Positions 1 through 8,662 are shown, counted from the first letter of the stretch. The stretch is DNA of 64,000 nt from WHTX01 sp038255145 (GCA_038255145.1 JBBSLP010000020.1:1-64000), one strand, 5' to 3'. Notes: a model not told the origin generated them from the letters alone. A program made the numbers and translations.

Positions 1-93
1 GCCCATCCGACCCGGCCGTCGCCGCGTTCCTGCCATGTCCGTCACCTCCCCACCGAGGCCACACACCCCGGCCCGGGCAGGCTCAACCCGCCG

Positions 94-165
94 CGACTAT
101 CCCGACAACCACAACCTCCACCCCCAAGTCAGCCCACCCCAACGACCACCAGGTCGGGATAGTCG
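94..165. repeat. 13-bp perfect inverted repeat beside the truncated istB
   Basis: CGACTATCCCGAC at 94-106 is the exact reverse complement of GTCGGGATAGTCG at 153-165, with 46 bases between. The right arm lies just where similarity to IstB stops (about 186), so these may be ends of a second small element that cut istB. No transposase is visible in 1-186, so this is only an inference. Confidence 0.4.
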
Positions 166-186
166 CCGGGTCGGCATAGGTCGATC

Positions 187-699
187 AGGACGAGCTCGGA
201 GCTGAGGATGCGGGCGACGGCCCGGGTGACGGTGTCATCGGCGCGGTGGCGGCGGACGAGGGCGCCGAGGTTCTCGAGCGCGAACCAGGCGACCTTCATG
301 CCGGCTTCGACGGCGAGCTGGCCTAACGGCTTCGAGGAACATGGTCTTGCCGGTGCCGGAGGGGCCGCACACGACGAGTTTCTCCCGGCGGTGCACCCAT
401 TCGAGGGTGCGCAGGGCGGACTGGGTGGGAGCGGGGATCGACGACGCGGCGGGGTCCCAGGTGTCGAAGCTCTTGCCGGTGGGGAACGCGGCCGCGGCCC
501 GGCGGGTAGCGAGCGAGGACCGTTCCCGCCCGGCGAGCTCCTCGGCGAGCAGGGCGTGGAGCACTTCGGCGGGTTCCCAGCGTTGCGCCCGGGCGGTGGC
601 GATCACCTCGGGGGCGCAGCGGCGGATGTGGGGCAGGCGCAGACGTCGCAGCAGCGTCTCGAGGTCCTCCGCCAGGGGTGGCGGCTCGGGGGTCCTCAC
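187..699 (-). pseudogene. istB: Broken IstB-like ATPase of an IS21-family element
   Basis: IstB is the AAA+ helper ATPase of IS21-type transposition. A GTG start at 699 overlaps the TGA of the istA remnant (696-698), the usual istA-istB coupling. The protein begins MRTPEPPPLAEDLETLLRRL, has the family segment around RERSSLATRRAAAAFPTGK, and a Walker A motif GPSGTGKT. Just after GKTMFLEA the frame is lost near 321-330; reading continues in another frame as LAVEAGMKVAWFALENLGAL and then ELVLID, where Walker B should be completed. Similarity stops at about 186, before the catalytic end of the domain. One frameshift plus a 3' truncation make it non-functional. Confidence 0.75.
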
Positions 700-1112
700 A
701 ACGGGACCGTGGTGGTCAGGGCCGCGCTGTGGCGGGCCAACGCGTCGAGGAGGACCGTGGGGGCGTCGGGCCCGCCGCCGTGGTCGCTGAGGCTGGAGGT
801 CACCGCAGGCGGCGCCCCGGTGAGCCACTCGCTGATGTAGTCGAGGATCTCGGCCAGTTCGACGGCGTCGAGCACGTCCACGCCGACGACGGGGCCTTCC
901 AGCCCGGCGGGGTCGCCGCTGTGCAGCCCGGCGGGGTCGCCGCTGTGCAGCCCGGCGGGGTCGCCGCTGTGCAGCCCGGCGGGGTCGCCGCCGTCGAGTT
1001 CGGCGGCGGCGACCAGTTCGGAACACGCGGGGCACTCCCCGCCCGGGCCGATCTTGACGCAGAACAGGTTGCAGTCCTCGCAGCGGCGCCCCAGCGTGCG
1101 GGTGCTCCCACC
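696..1112 (-). pseudogene. istA: C-terminal remnant of an IS21 transposase (IstA)
   Basis: Only about 138 C-terminal residues remain upstream of istB. They show the cysteine pairs CEDCNLFC and CPAC (CEDC-x13-CPAC), which resemble the zinc-ribbon-like tail of actinobacterial IS21 transposases. The D,D,E integrase core and the N-terminal HTH are absent; sequence upstream of about 1113 belongs to an unrelated plus-strand gene. A four-copy GDPAGLHS repeat interrupts the tail. Assignment rests on the tail and on the overlap with istB, so it is moderate. Confidence 0.5.
900..995. repeat. Four tandem copies of a 24-bp unit
   Basis: Three identical copies of a 24-bp unit (900-923, 924-947, 948-971) and a fourth with two changes (972-995) lie in frame in the istA tail, encoding repeated GDPAGLHS on the minus strand. 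The identity of the copies implies recent expansion in DNA that is otherwise decayed. Confidence 0.9.
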
Positions 1113-1448
1113 TTGGACCGAGCAGTCGAAGCCAGTGAGATCGTCGAGGCGCTGAAGCCGTTCGGCGTCACTGAGGTAGACGTCGCCGCGGTCACCCAAG
1201 TCTCGGACCGAGCGGTACGGGCCTGGCGGACGAGCGACATCCGCCCCGACCGGTACGACCGGCTCGCTCAGCTTCGCGACCTCGTACTCCTGCTCTCGGA
1301 CTCGCTCACCCCCCGGGGCGTCGGCCAGCGGCTCCATGCCAAGAACCGACTCCTCGAGGGCCAGCGCCCCGTCGACTTCCTCGCAGCAGACCGGATCGAG
1401 GCCGTTCGTGAGGCGGCGGAGTCCTTCGTCGACGGGGCGCATGTGTGA
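1113..1448 (+). CDS. MbcA/ParS/Xre-type antitoxin-like protein, possibly 5'-truncated
   Basis: About 111 residues from a possible TTG start at 1113. A putative HTH (VAAVTQVSDRAVRAWRTSD, residues about 25-45) is followed by a region like the toxin-binding domain of Xre/MbcA/ParS antitoxins, with the typical ending NRLLEGQRPVDFLAADRIEA. Proteins of this class normally repress their operon and neutralise a RES-domain toxin. No RES toxin is nearby. The IS21 remnant abuts the first codons, so the true N-terminus may have been removed and the gene could be inactive. Fold assignment is from motif appearance only. Confidence 0.5.
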   Translation: MDRAVEASEIVEALKPFGVTEVDVAAVTQVSDRAVRAWRTSDIRPDRYDRLAQLRDLVLLLSDSLTPRGVGQRLHAKNRLLEGQRPVDFLAADRIEAVREAAESFVDGAHV

Positions 1449-1513
1449 ACGCTCGCCGGGGTCGTGCCAGGCGAGTCATCGAATGTGGGGTAGTCGAGGG
1501 TGTGATTTGTGGT

Positions 1514-1537
1514 TACAGTTGCTTCAGTTTGAGGAGG
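1514..1537 (+). promoter_or_regulatory. Possible -10 (TACAGT) and strong RBS for the HTH gene
   Basis: TACAGT at 1514-1519 fits TAnnnT and lies in an AT-richer stretch. GAGGAGG at 1531-1537 is a near-perfect Shine-Dalgarno sequence 4 bases before the ATG at 1542. No clear -35 is visible. Confidence 0.4.
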
Positions 1538-1541
1538 CGAT

Positions 1542-1949
1542 ATGACCGACCTGCACACGACGACTTCGGAGCGACCGGCACCCACTGCTGTTCGGCGCGC
1601 CGACGGCTCCGAGGTCACGCTCACCCGGGAGCAGGCTCGACTCGTCGAGCTGGTGCTCGAGGATGAGGAGACGGTCTCGCCCCAGGACGCAGCCTTCCTG
1701 CTCGGCGTGTCGCGACCGATTGTCGTCCGGTGGATCCGTGAGGGCCTGCTCGAGGACCGCAAGACCGGAGCGCATCACAAGATCCCGTTGACGTCGGTTC
1801 ATGCGTTGCGGGAGCGGCGGGTGGCTGCGGGCCGGGATGCCGTTGCGGCGGCCCGAGGCGCGACGGTCGATGCCACCGCAGCGCGGAGGACGGCGGCAGC
1901 TCGGAAGCGTGCTCAGGCGAGAATCGCTCGGCGCGACTACACCTCCTGA
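1542..1949 (+). CDS. Excisionase-like HTH protein, probable antitoxin
   Basis: A 135-residue protein. Residues about 45-85 form a MerR/excisionase-type helix-turn-helix (VSPQDAAFLLGVSRPIVVRW, then IREGLLEDRKTGAHHKIPL), the fold used by many small antitoxins to bind their own operator. The C-terminal third is Ala/Arg-rich and probably helical, as expected for a segment that wraps a toxin. The stop codon is 3 bases before the GTG of the next gene, so the two are almost surely co-transcribed. Function is inferred from fold and arrangement. Confidence 0.6.
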   Translation: MTDLHTTTSERPAPTAVRRADGSEVTLTREQARLVELVLEDEETVSPQDAAFLLGVSRPIVVRWIREGLLEDRKTGAHHKIPLTSVHALRERRVAAGRDAVAAARGATVDATAARRTAAARKRAQARIARRDYTS

Positions 1950-1952
1950 TCG

Positions 1953-2759
1953 GTGCCCGACGACGGACCCGACGAGGGCGAACCACCATCCGGATCGCTG
2001 TCGTACGAGCTGCGCTTCACGATGCGTGCGCTCGACGACCTCGACTGCCCGGCCGACACAGCCCCCGGTGACCTCGACGGGATCGAGCAGGCCACCCGCC
2101 AGCGGGCGATCGTGAAGAAGTTCCGGGCACTGCGCCGCGACGTTCCGACGGGGACCCAGGCACCGATGCGCGACGTCGGACGACCCGACATCTACTCGTT
2201 GCACGGACCTGACGGTGACCGGGCCTGCACTTGGTACGACGATGAGGCCGAGGTCTGCTGGTTCCTCGGGTGGGTCGCCCAGCACGACTACACCGAGTTC
2301 GAGAATCGGGCCCTCAACAGCGAGCTGCTGCCCGACGAGGACGACTACACCGTGCTCGAGGTCGAGCGCGAGAACCTCGACTTCGACCACCGGATCGCGC
2401 CGGGCATACGCCAGATGGTCGGCGAGGCGATCGAATCACCGAACTCCCCGGTTCGTCGCACCGTCGGTGACCTCCTCGCCCTGGACGTGACCGTCGAGGT
2501 CGTTCCCGTCGATGACGAGGTCATCGCCGACCTCTACATCACGGTCGGCGTGCCACCGCTCGACGACCCGCCGGAAGGATGGCCCGGCCGGGAGCTACCG
2601 ATCCGCCTGGCCGAGCTCGCAACCCAACTGCCGGCGGACGACCTGGTCCTGGCCTTCCCCACCGAGGTTCCTGCGAGTGATGGAACGCAGCGGCCGATCG
2701 ACTTCGGCTCGGAACTGGCCGTGGTCGTCGAAGGTTGGGAGCCGCCGATACCGGGCTGA
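1953..2759 (+). CDS. Unknown protein, possible toxin partner of the HTH gene
   Basis: A 268-residue acidic protein from GTG 1953. The first ~110 residues contain basic helices (QRAIVKKFRALRRD), a run of charged residues and RACTWYDDEAEVCWFLGWVA. This looks like the compact alpha/beta RNase fold of RelE/HigB toxins, where a Trp/Tyr/Arg-rich strand pair follows a basic helix. The C-terminal ~120 residues (from about IAPGIRQMVGEAIE) match nothing I recognise. Tight coupling behind an HTH antitoxin-like gene supports a toxin or effector role, but no catalytic set can be named. Low certainty on function, high on being a real gene. Confidence 0.55.
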   Translation: MPDDGPDEGEPPSGSLSYELRFTMRALDDLDCPADTAPGDLDGIEQATRQRAIVKKFRALRRDVPTGTQAPMRDVGRPDIYSLHGPDGDRACTWYDDEAEVCWFLGWVAQHDYTEFENRALNSELLPDEDDYTVLEVERENLDFDHRIAPGIRQMVGEAIESPNSPVRRTVGDLLALDVTVEVVPVDDEVIADLYITVGVPPLDDPPEGWPGRELPIRLAELATQLPADDLVLAFPTEVPASDGTQRPIDFGSELAVVVEGWEPPIPG

Positions 2760-2830
2760 CAATCGAGCCGATCGGCGAATGCCGCGAAGTGCCGACGGCC
2801 TGCGGGTGCCGTTAGATCTGTTAGATCCCG

Positions 2831-4486
2831 TTAGAGGTCAGGAGACGACAGCGGCGTGCCCCAGCCCCCGCCGCCGGGCGTCAGCATGCGGAGGACGTCG
2901 CCGGCCTTCAGCTGGATCGTGCACTTGTCCGGCAGCGCCTCGATGAGCGACTCGTCGCCGCCCGGCAGTAGCCAGTTCTCTCCCACCGCTCCCGGCTCGC
3001 CGCCGGCCAGGCCCCACGGCCGCGATACCCGCCGCTCGGTGATCAGCGACACGGTGGCGTCGACGAGCACCTGGAGGTCCCGCTCGATCCCCTCGCCGCC
3101 CGGCGCCGAGCCCGCTCCCCCGCTCCCGTGTCGCAGCCGGTAGCGCAGCACCCGCATCGGGAACGCCCGCTCGAAGGCCTCGATCGGGGTGTTTTTCGTA
3201 TTCGTCATGGCGGTGTGAATCCCCGACATGCCCGGTGTGCCGGCACCGCCCTGACCGGTAGCCGCTTGACCTGTGTTGGTCATGGCCGTCTGCACCCCGG
3301 ACATGCCCGCCCGTCCGGGACGGCCTCCCTGCCCACCGGCCACCGTCTCGTAGTACACCCAGCCCGTCCCCCCGATGAGCAGGTTGTTCATCGTGCCCTG
3401 ACTGGCCGCACCCACCCGCTCGGGCACGGCTCGGGCCAACGCGCCCAGGCACACGTCGGCCACCCGCTGGCTGACCTCGACGTTGCCCGCCCCCACGGCG
3501 GCGGGCACCCGGGCCGCCAGCAGCGAGCCCGCGGGCACCACCACCTCGACGGGACGCAGGGCCCCGCCGTTGGGGGGGATGGTGGGGTCGGTCACGCTGC
3601 GCAGCGCCCAGGCCACGGCCGACACGGTCACGGCCTCGGGGGCGTTGACGTTGCCCGGTCGCTGGTCGGCCGAGCCGGCGAAGTCGAAGCGCACCTGTTC
3701 GCCGGCCACGGTCAGGGTCAGGCACACGGCGGCGGGCCGCTGGTCGGCGGCAGCCGAGCCCGTCGAGTCCAGCACGTCCTCGAAGGTCCACGTCCCGTCG
3801 GGCACCGCGGCCAGGGCGGCCCGCATGCGCCGCTCGCCGTAGGCCAGGACCTCGTCGAAGGGGGCCCCAGCTGCAGCCAGGGCAGCCAACCCGGCCAGCC
3901 CCACCCGGTTCGAGCCCACCTGGGCGTCGAGGTCCCCCCGGCGCTCGAAGGGGGTGCGGGTGTTGGCCAGCAGCAGCTCACGCACCTCGGCGGTGAGCAG
4001 CAGCGGCGGGATGCGCAGCCCCTCCTGGAACACCTCGGTGGCGTCGGCGGGCAGGCTGCCCGGCGCCGCCCCGCCCACATCGGCGTGGTGGGCCCGGTTG
4101 GCGGCCCAGCCCACCAGGCGGCCGTCGACGAAGCACGGCGCCACCAGGGTGATGTCGTTCAGATGGGTGCCGCCGGCGAAGGGGTCGTTGAGGATGACCT
4201 GGTCAAGGGCGGTGATGGTGGCCCCGAAGCGGTCGATGGCCGCGGCCACCGACGCAGGCATGGAGCCCAGGTGCACAGGGATGTTCTCGGCCTGGACCAA
4301 CAGCTCACCGTCGGCGGTGAAGAGCGCGCACGAACAGTCGGCCCGCTCCTTGATGTTGGGGCTGAAGCTGGCCCGGCGCAGCACCGAGGACATTTCCTCG
4401 GCCATCCCCGCCAGCCGGGCCAGCAGCACCTGCAGGGAGGCGGCGTCGAGGCTGGGGGGTGGGGGGCTCATGGCGGTGGGGCTCAT
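2831..4486 (-). CDS. hyuB: Hydantoinase B/oxoprolinase-type subunit (HyuB)
   Basis: Beta subunit of the HyuA/HyuB family (N-methylhydantoinase, 5-oxoprolinase, acetophenone carboxylase), which together with HyuA acts on cyclic amides or related substrates using ATP. 551 residues, with the family signatures NDPFAGGTHLNDITL and NVNAPEAVT and the C-terminal MLTPGGGGWG. The ATG at 4486 overlaps the hyuA stop by 4 bases; a second in-frame ATG lies at 4471. Unusually, the conserved MSGxxTxMTNT segment occurs twice, at residues about 395 and 420. The first copy has Gln where the second has the usual His. The exact substrate cannot be told. Confidence 0.85.
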   Translation of the reverse strand: MSPTAMSPPPPSLDAASLQVLLARLAGMAEEMSSVLRRASFSPNIKERADCSCALFTADGELLVQAENIPVHLGSMPASVAAAIDRFGATITALDQVILNDPFAGGTHLNDITLVAPCFVDGRLVGWAANRAHHADVGGAAPGSLPADATEVFQEGLRIPPLLLTAEVRELLLANTRTPFERRGDLDAQVGSNRVGLAGLAALAAAGAPFDEVLAYGERRMRAALAAVPDGTWTFEDVLDSTGSAAADQRPAAVCLTLTVAGEQVRFDFAGSADQRPGNVNAPEAVTVSAVAWALRSVTDPTIPPNGGALRPVEVVVPAGSLLAARVPAAVGAGNVEVSQRVADVCLGALARAVPERVGAASQGTMNNLLIGGTGWVYYETVAGGQGGRPGRAGMSGVQTAMTNTGQAATGQGGAGTPGMSGIHTAMTNTKNTPIEAFERAFPMRVLRYRLRHGSGGAGSAPGGEGIERDLQVLVDATVSLITERRVSRPWGLAGGEPGAVGENWLLPGGDESLIEALPDKCTIQLKAGDVLRMLTPGGGGWGTPLSSPDL

Positions 4487-6315
4487 GACCGTCGCAGCAC
4501 CAGGGCGCCGGCCTGGCCGGGGACGGCCGTCCACCCCTCGGGCACCCAGATGGTGCAATCGGGTTCGACGAGCACGGCGGGCCCGATGGCCCCTGCCCTC
4601 GTCGGCGCCTCGAGCTCGTCGAGGGCGATGGGTGAGGGCCGCCGGGCCGACGCCCGCAGGGCCACGACCTCGATGGCCACGTCGTCGAGGGCATAGCCGT
4701 TGCGGCGCTGGTGCTCGGTGGCGAATTCGCCCACCTTGGCCACCGTCAGCTCGTGGCTCTGGCCGGCATAGCGACAGTCCAACGTCGTGCTGACCTCGGT
4801 AGCGGCGACGCTGTCCACACCTCCCACCAGGGCCGCGGCCTGGGAGCCCAACTGTTGGAGGGCGTCGTCGAGGCCTTCGTGGTCGGCCAGCCCCGGCCAC
4901 GAGCGCACCAGGTCGCGCTGGCGGGGAGCGGCGAGGATACCCGCGGCCGACAGCACCCCGGCCCGGGCGGGCACGACCACGGCCACCATGTCGAGGGCGT
5001 CGGCGAGGGCACAGGCGTGCAGGGGCCCGGCACCCCCGAAGGCCACCAGGGCCAGCTGGCGGGGATCCACCCCCCGTTGCACGGACACGTGGCGCAGGGC
5101 CAGCTCCATGTGGGCATCCACCACCTGGATCACGCCCTCGGCCGTCACCCCGGCGGCCTCCAGGGCGGCGCGGGCGGCGTCGATGTCGAGGACCCCCAGG
5201 TCGGGTAGGGCGGTGCCCTCGGGGATGCGGCCCAGGACCAGGTTGGCGTCGGTGACCGTGGGCTCGGTGCCGCCCCGGCCGTAGCACGCCGGCCCCGGCT
5301 CCGAGCCCGCCGACCGGGGTCCCACGGCCAGGGCGCCACCGGCGTCGATGCGGGCGATGGAACCACCGCCGGCACCCACGGTGTGCACGTCGAGCGACGG
5401 CAGTCGCACCGGGTAGCCCCCCACGCTGCGCTGCCCGGCGGGCGCGGGCCGACCGTCCAGCACCAGGCACACGTCGGTCGACGTGCCCCCCATGTCGAAG
5501 GTCAGGGCGTCGTGGAAGCCGTTGGCCGCCGCCGCCGCCGCGGCCGCCCCCACCCCGCCAGCGGGACCGGACAGCAGCAGGGCTGCGGGCAGCTCGGCGG
5601 CCTCCTCCACTGGTACCAGGCCTCCGGCCGACGTCATGACCAGGACCTCGGCGGCCAGGCCGGCCAGGGAGCGCAGGTAGCTGCGGCACAGGGGACGTAG
5701 CGAGGCGTTGACCACGGTGGTGACCGTGCGCTCGTACTCGCGGTACTCGGGGGACACCTCGTGCGAGCAGCTGACGTCGAGCCCGGCCTCGCGCAGCACG
5801 GCGGCCACGGCCTGCTCGTGGTCGGGGTGCAGGTCGGCGTGGAGCAGGATCACGGCCACCGCCGGACCGCCACCGCCACCGCCGTCCCCGTCACCGCCGC
5901 TGACCAGGACCCGGGCCAGTTCGCCGACCCCGTCGAGGTCGGGGGCGGTGAGCACGGCACCGGTGGCGTCGACCCGTTCGACCACGCCGTGGCGCTGGTC
6001 CCGGCCCACCAGGGGCGGAGGGCGGTCGGCGAAGGGGTCGTAGAGCGAGGGGCGGTCCTGGCGGGCGATCTCGATGACGTCCTCGAAGCCGGCCGTGGTC
6101 ACCAGCGCGACGGACGCCCCGCGGCCTTCGAGCAGGGCGTTGGTGGCCACGGTGGTGCCGTGGGCCAGCACGTCGGGGCGATCGTGGCCCACGGCGTGCA
6201 GGGCGCGACCCACCGCGGTGGCCGGGTCGGTGCGGGTGGACAGCACCTTGGCCACGGTGCCGTCCTCGGCCACCACGTCGGTGAACGTCCCGCCGCTGTC
6301 GGTGCCGACCCACAT
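4483..6315 (-). CDS. hyuA: Hydantoinase A/oxoprolinase-type subunit (HyuA)
   Basis: ATP-binding subunit of the HyuA/HyuB family. 610 residues starting MWVGTDSGGTFTDVVAEDG, the classical ASKHA-type nucleotide-binding start. Other signatures are AHGTTVATNALLEGRGA, a region FDMGGTSTDVCL and VGAGGGSIARID. It is a little short for the family, mostly at the C-terminus. The ATG at 6315 follows the amidase stop by 23 bases and the end overlaps hyuB, so amidase-hyuA-hyuB form one operon. Likely cytoplasmic heteromer. Confidence 0.88.
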   Translation of the reverse strand: MWVGTDSGGTFTDVVAEDGTVAKVLSTRTDPATAVGRALHAVGHDRPDVLAHGTTVATNALLEGRGASVALVTTAGFEDVIEIARQDRPSLYDPFADRPPPLVGRDQRHGVVERVDATGAVLTAPDLDGVGELARVLVSGGDGDGGGGGGPAVAVILLHADLHPDHEQAVAAVLREAGLDVSCSHEVSPEYREYERTVTTVVNASLRPLCRSYLRSLAGLAAEVLVMTSAGGLVPVEEAAELPAALLLSGPAGGVGAAAAAAAANGFHDALTFDMGGTSTDVCLVLDGRPAPAGQRSVGGYPVRLPSLDVHTVGAGGGSIARIDAGGALAVGPRSAGSEPGPACYGRGGTEPTVTDANLVLGRIPEGTALPDLGVLDIDAARAALEAAGVTAEGVIQVVDAHMELALRHVSVQRGVDPRQLALVAFGGAGPLHACALADALDMVAVVVPARAGVLSAAGILAAPRQRDLVRSWPGLADHEGLDDALQQLGSQAAALVGGVDSVAATEVSTTLDCRYAGQSHELTVAKVGEFATEHQRRNGYALDDVAIEVVALRASARRPSPIALDELEAPTRAGAIGPAVLVEPDCTIWVPEGWTAVPGQAGALVLRRS

Positions 6316-6338
6316 GGCCGCCGACGGTACCGCGGCCC

Positions 6339-7880
6339 TCAGCCGAGGAGCGCGGCCGAGACCGACAACGCCGCGCCGATGGCGGTGACGTCGTCGACCG
6401 CCTCCAGTTGCAGCCCCACGGGCAGGGCCATGCCGGGAAGGGGCAGGCTCAGCGCAGGCAGGCCGGTCAGGTCGGCCAGGCGGGTGAAGGCCACCAGGCG
6501 CCCGGCGACGGCGGGGTCCTTCGCCTCGTCGAGGGTGGGGGCGACCATGGGGACGGTGGGGGTGAGCACGGCGTCCACCCCGGCCAGGGTGGCCAGGCAG
6601 CGGGCCCGGATGCGGAGCCGGGCAGCCCGGGCCCCCAGGTAGGTGGCGGGGCTGATGGCCGCACCCTGCACCAGGCGGTTGCGCACGTCGGCGCCGTAGC
6701 GCTCACCCCGGGCGGCGAGCAGGTGGCGGTGGACCCGGGCCCCCTCGGCGAACATGATGGCCGTCGTCGCCGCGAAGACCTCCTCGCCACCGGGCCAGTC
6801 CACCTCGACGAGCTCGATGCCCGCGGCGCCCAAGGCCGCGAGGGCGGCGATCACGGCGTCGGCCACCGCGGCGTCGGCCACGTCGAGGGCGCCCCGGGCC
6901 ACGCCGAGGCGGACGGCGGCCGGCGGGTGGCCGTGGGCCGGCAGCAGACCCAGCACCCGGGCCGGGGCCACCAGGGCGGCGGCATCGGCCACCAGGTAGC
7001 CGATGTGGTCGAGGGTCGCCGACAGGGGGAAGGTGGCCTCGGTGGGCACCGCGCCCAGGGAGGGCTTGAAGCCGAGCACCCCGCACAGGGCGGCGGGGAT
7101 GCGCACCGACCCCCCGGTGTCGGTGCCCAGGGACAGATCGGCCTCACCGGCGGCGACGGCGGCGGCCGCGCCCGAGGAGGAACCCCCGGGGATGCGGCCG
7201 GGGGCGGCGGGGTTGGTGGGGTTGCCGTTGGCGTTGACGCCCGAGGCACCGAAGGCGAATTCGTGGAGGCGGGTGGCGCCGACGACGACGGCCCCGGCAT
7301 CACGCAGGGTGGTGACAACGGGGGCATCGTGGGGCTGGGGGCGGGCGTCGTCGCGGGCCCGTGACCCGGCCCGGATGGGCTGGCCGCCCACGGCGATGAT
7401 GTCCTTGACGGCCAGGCGCCAGCCGTCGAGGGGTCCGTCGGGGGCGTCACCCCGGGGCTCGGCCACCCGCCACACCCAGGCCGATCCCGGCTCCGGTCCC
7501 TCCCCACCGCGCCAGCCATCCCCACCGCGCCATCCATCCCCATCGCGCCAGCCATCCCCACCGCGCCAGCCATCCCCATCGGGCGAGCCGCCGCCCACGG
7601 GCGAGCCGCCGCCGACGAGCGATTCGTCGTCGATTCGCCGACCCCCATCCCCGGCCGGCGCCACGGTCCCGTCGAATCGACGTCGAATCGGCGGAACGGG
7701 TCCGGCCAGCGGGGCCCCGAGGTCGGCGGCGGGGACCGGGCCCTCATCGACGTCCAGCGCCCCCACCCCGGCCTCGACCCGAGCCACCAGCTCAGCGAGG
7801 GTGTAGAGCAGGGTCGGTGGGACGCCTCCCGCGCCGCCCAACGATCCCACGGCGGCGGCCACGCGCTCGACAGCGTCCAC
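6339..7880 (-). CDS. Amidase-signature hydrolase with an N-terminal repeat insert
   Basis: Amidase-signature family enzyme that hydrolyses amide bonds with a Ser-cisSer-Lys triad. The Lys is in LAVKDIIAVGG. The serine motif is GGSSSGAAAAVAAGEADLSL, followed by GTDTGGSVRIPAALCGVLGF. 513 residues from a GTG start; the N-terminal ~130 residues before the Lys motif are divergent and include four GDGWRG-type hexapeptides. As first gene of the operon with hyuA and hyuB, it may open or finish degradation of a cyclic imide or hydantoin-like compound. The divergent TetR gene is the likely regulator. Start codon choice is uncertain because no ATG lies nearby in frame. Confidence 0.82.
   Translation of the reverse strand: MDAVERVAAAVGSLGGAGGVPPTLLYTLAELVARVEAGVGALDVDEGPVPAADLGAPLAGPVPPIRRRFDGTVAPAGDGGRRIDDESLVGGGSPVGGGSPDGDGWRGGDGWRDGDGWRGGDGWRGGEGPEPGSAWVWRVAEPRGDAPDGPLDGWRLAVKDIIAVGGQPIRAGSRARDDARPQPHDAPVVTTLRDAGAVVVGATRLHEFAFGASGVNANGNPTNPAAPGRIPGGSSSGAAAAVAAGEADLSLGTDTGGSVRIPAALCGVLGFKPSLGAVPTEATFPLSATLDHIGYLVADAAALVAPARVLGLLPAHGHPPAAVRLGVARGALDVADAAVADAVIAALAALGAAGIELVEVDWPGGEEVFAATTAIMFAEGARVHRHLLAARGERYGADVRNRLVQGAAISPATYLGARAARLRIRARCLATLAGVDAVLTPTVPMVAPTLDEAKDPAVAGRLVAFTRLADLTGLPALSLPLPGMALPVGLQLEAVDDVTAIGAALSVSAALLG
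7501..7572. repeat. 18-bp tandem repeats inside the amidase gene
   Basis: Four copies of an 18-bp unit (7501-7518, 7519-7536, 7537-7554, 7555-7572), with a partial fifth, encode hexapeptides GDGWRG/GDGWRD. They lie before the catalytic Lys, in a likely surface linker. Copy number may vary between strains. Confidence 0.85.
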
Positions 7881-7940
7881 GGCGGGACGATAGGCGACGA
7901 TCGGCAGGATCCGGGCCTCGACGTACTACCGTCGGGGCCC

Positions 7941-8657
7941 ATGGGCAGCGTCGGCGGACAGGGAACCTCGGGAGAGCCGGGGAGGGTCACCGCCCACCGC
8001 GCCGCCTCGCCTTCGCCCGTTACTGAACGCGGTCGGCGAACCCGGGCTGCCCTGGTCGGCGCTGCCGGCCGGGTTTTCTCCGAGCGGGGCTACCACGACG
8101 CCACCGTCGGTGACATCACCAGCGCCGCCGACGTGGCCCACGGCACCTTCTACACGTACTTCGACTCCAAGCGGGACCTTTTCCGCGAGGTGGTCGAGGC
8201 CGTGGTGGCCGACTTCCAGGAAGAGGACCGCTCCACCCCCCGCCAGGGTGACGACCCCTACTCGGGCATCGAGGCCGGCAACCGGGGCTACCTGCGGGCC
8301 TACGCCCGCAACGCCCCCCTCATGGGTGTCCTGGAGCAGGTGGCCATCGCCGATCCCGACCTGCGCGACATCCGCTTCGAGGCCCGCCGCTACTGGGTCA
8401 TCCGCGCCGCCAAGCGCTTCGACCGCTGGAAGGCCGAGGGCGTCATCCGTCCCGAGGTCGACACCCAGTACGCCGCCAACGCCCTCGGCGCCATGGTCGA
8501 CCGCTGTGCCCTGCTGTGGTTCGTGCTCGGCGAGAAGGGCTACGACGAGGAGCGGGCCGTCACCGCCCTCACCGACCTCTACGCCCACGCCCTGGGCCTA
8601 CCCGAACGGGTCACGGCCGAGATGGACGTGCCCACCGGCAGCGGCGGCATCGGCTGA
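7941..8657 (+). CDS. TetR-family transcriptional regulator
   Basis: 238 residues. The HTH is at about residues 30-75: TRAALVGAAGRVFSERGYHD, then a turn and recognition helix in DVAHGTFYTYFDSKRDLFRE, the textbook TetR pattern. The C-terminal ligand domain contains a YLRAYARNAPLMGVLEQVA helix. It is divergent from the amidase-hyuAB operon with a 60-bp gap that must hold both promoters, so control of that operon is likely. The first ~25 residues are disordered and a later start is possible. Confidence 0.85.
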   Translation: MGSVGGQGTSGEPGRVTAHRAASPSPVTERGRRTRAALVGAAGRVFSERGYHDATVGDITSAADVAHGTFYTYFDSKRDLFREVVEAVVADFQEEDRSTPRQGDDPYSGIEAGNRGYLRAYARNAPLMGVLEQVAIADPDLRDIRFEARRYWVIRAAKRFDRWKAEGVIRPEVDTQYAANALGAMVDRCALLWFVLGEKGYDEERAVTALTDLYAHALGLPERVTAEMDVPTGSGGIG

Positions 8658-8662
8658 GCGGC

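Noticed and set aside
1..186. Extra gene at the left edge
   Set aside because: Short frames without start, RBS or codon bias; best seen as debris beside the IS remnant.
900..995. CRISPR array
   Set aside because: Repeats are contiguous with no spacers and stay in one coding frame; no cas genes are in the window.
2831..5689. One 952-residue minus-strand reading frame covering hyuB and part of hyuA
   Set aside because: Its upstream half is Arg/Gly/Pro-rich out-of-frame translation of hyuA; the real hyuB starts at 4486.
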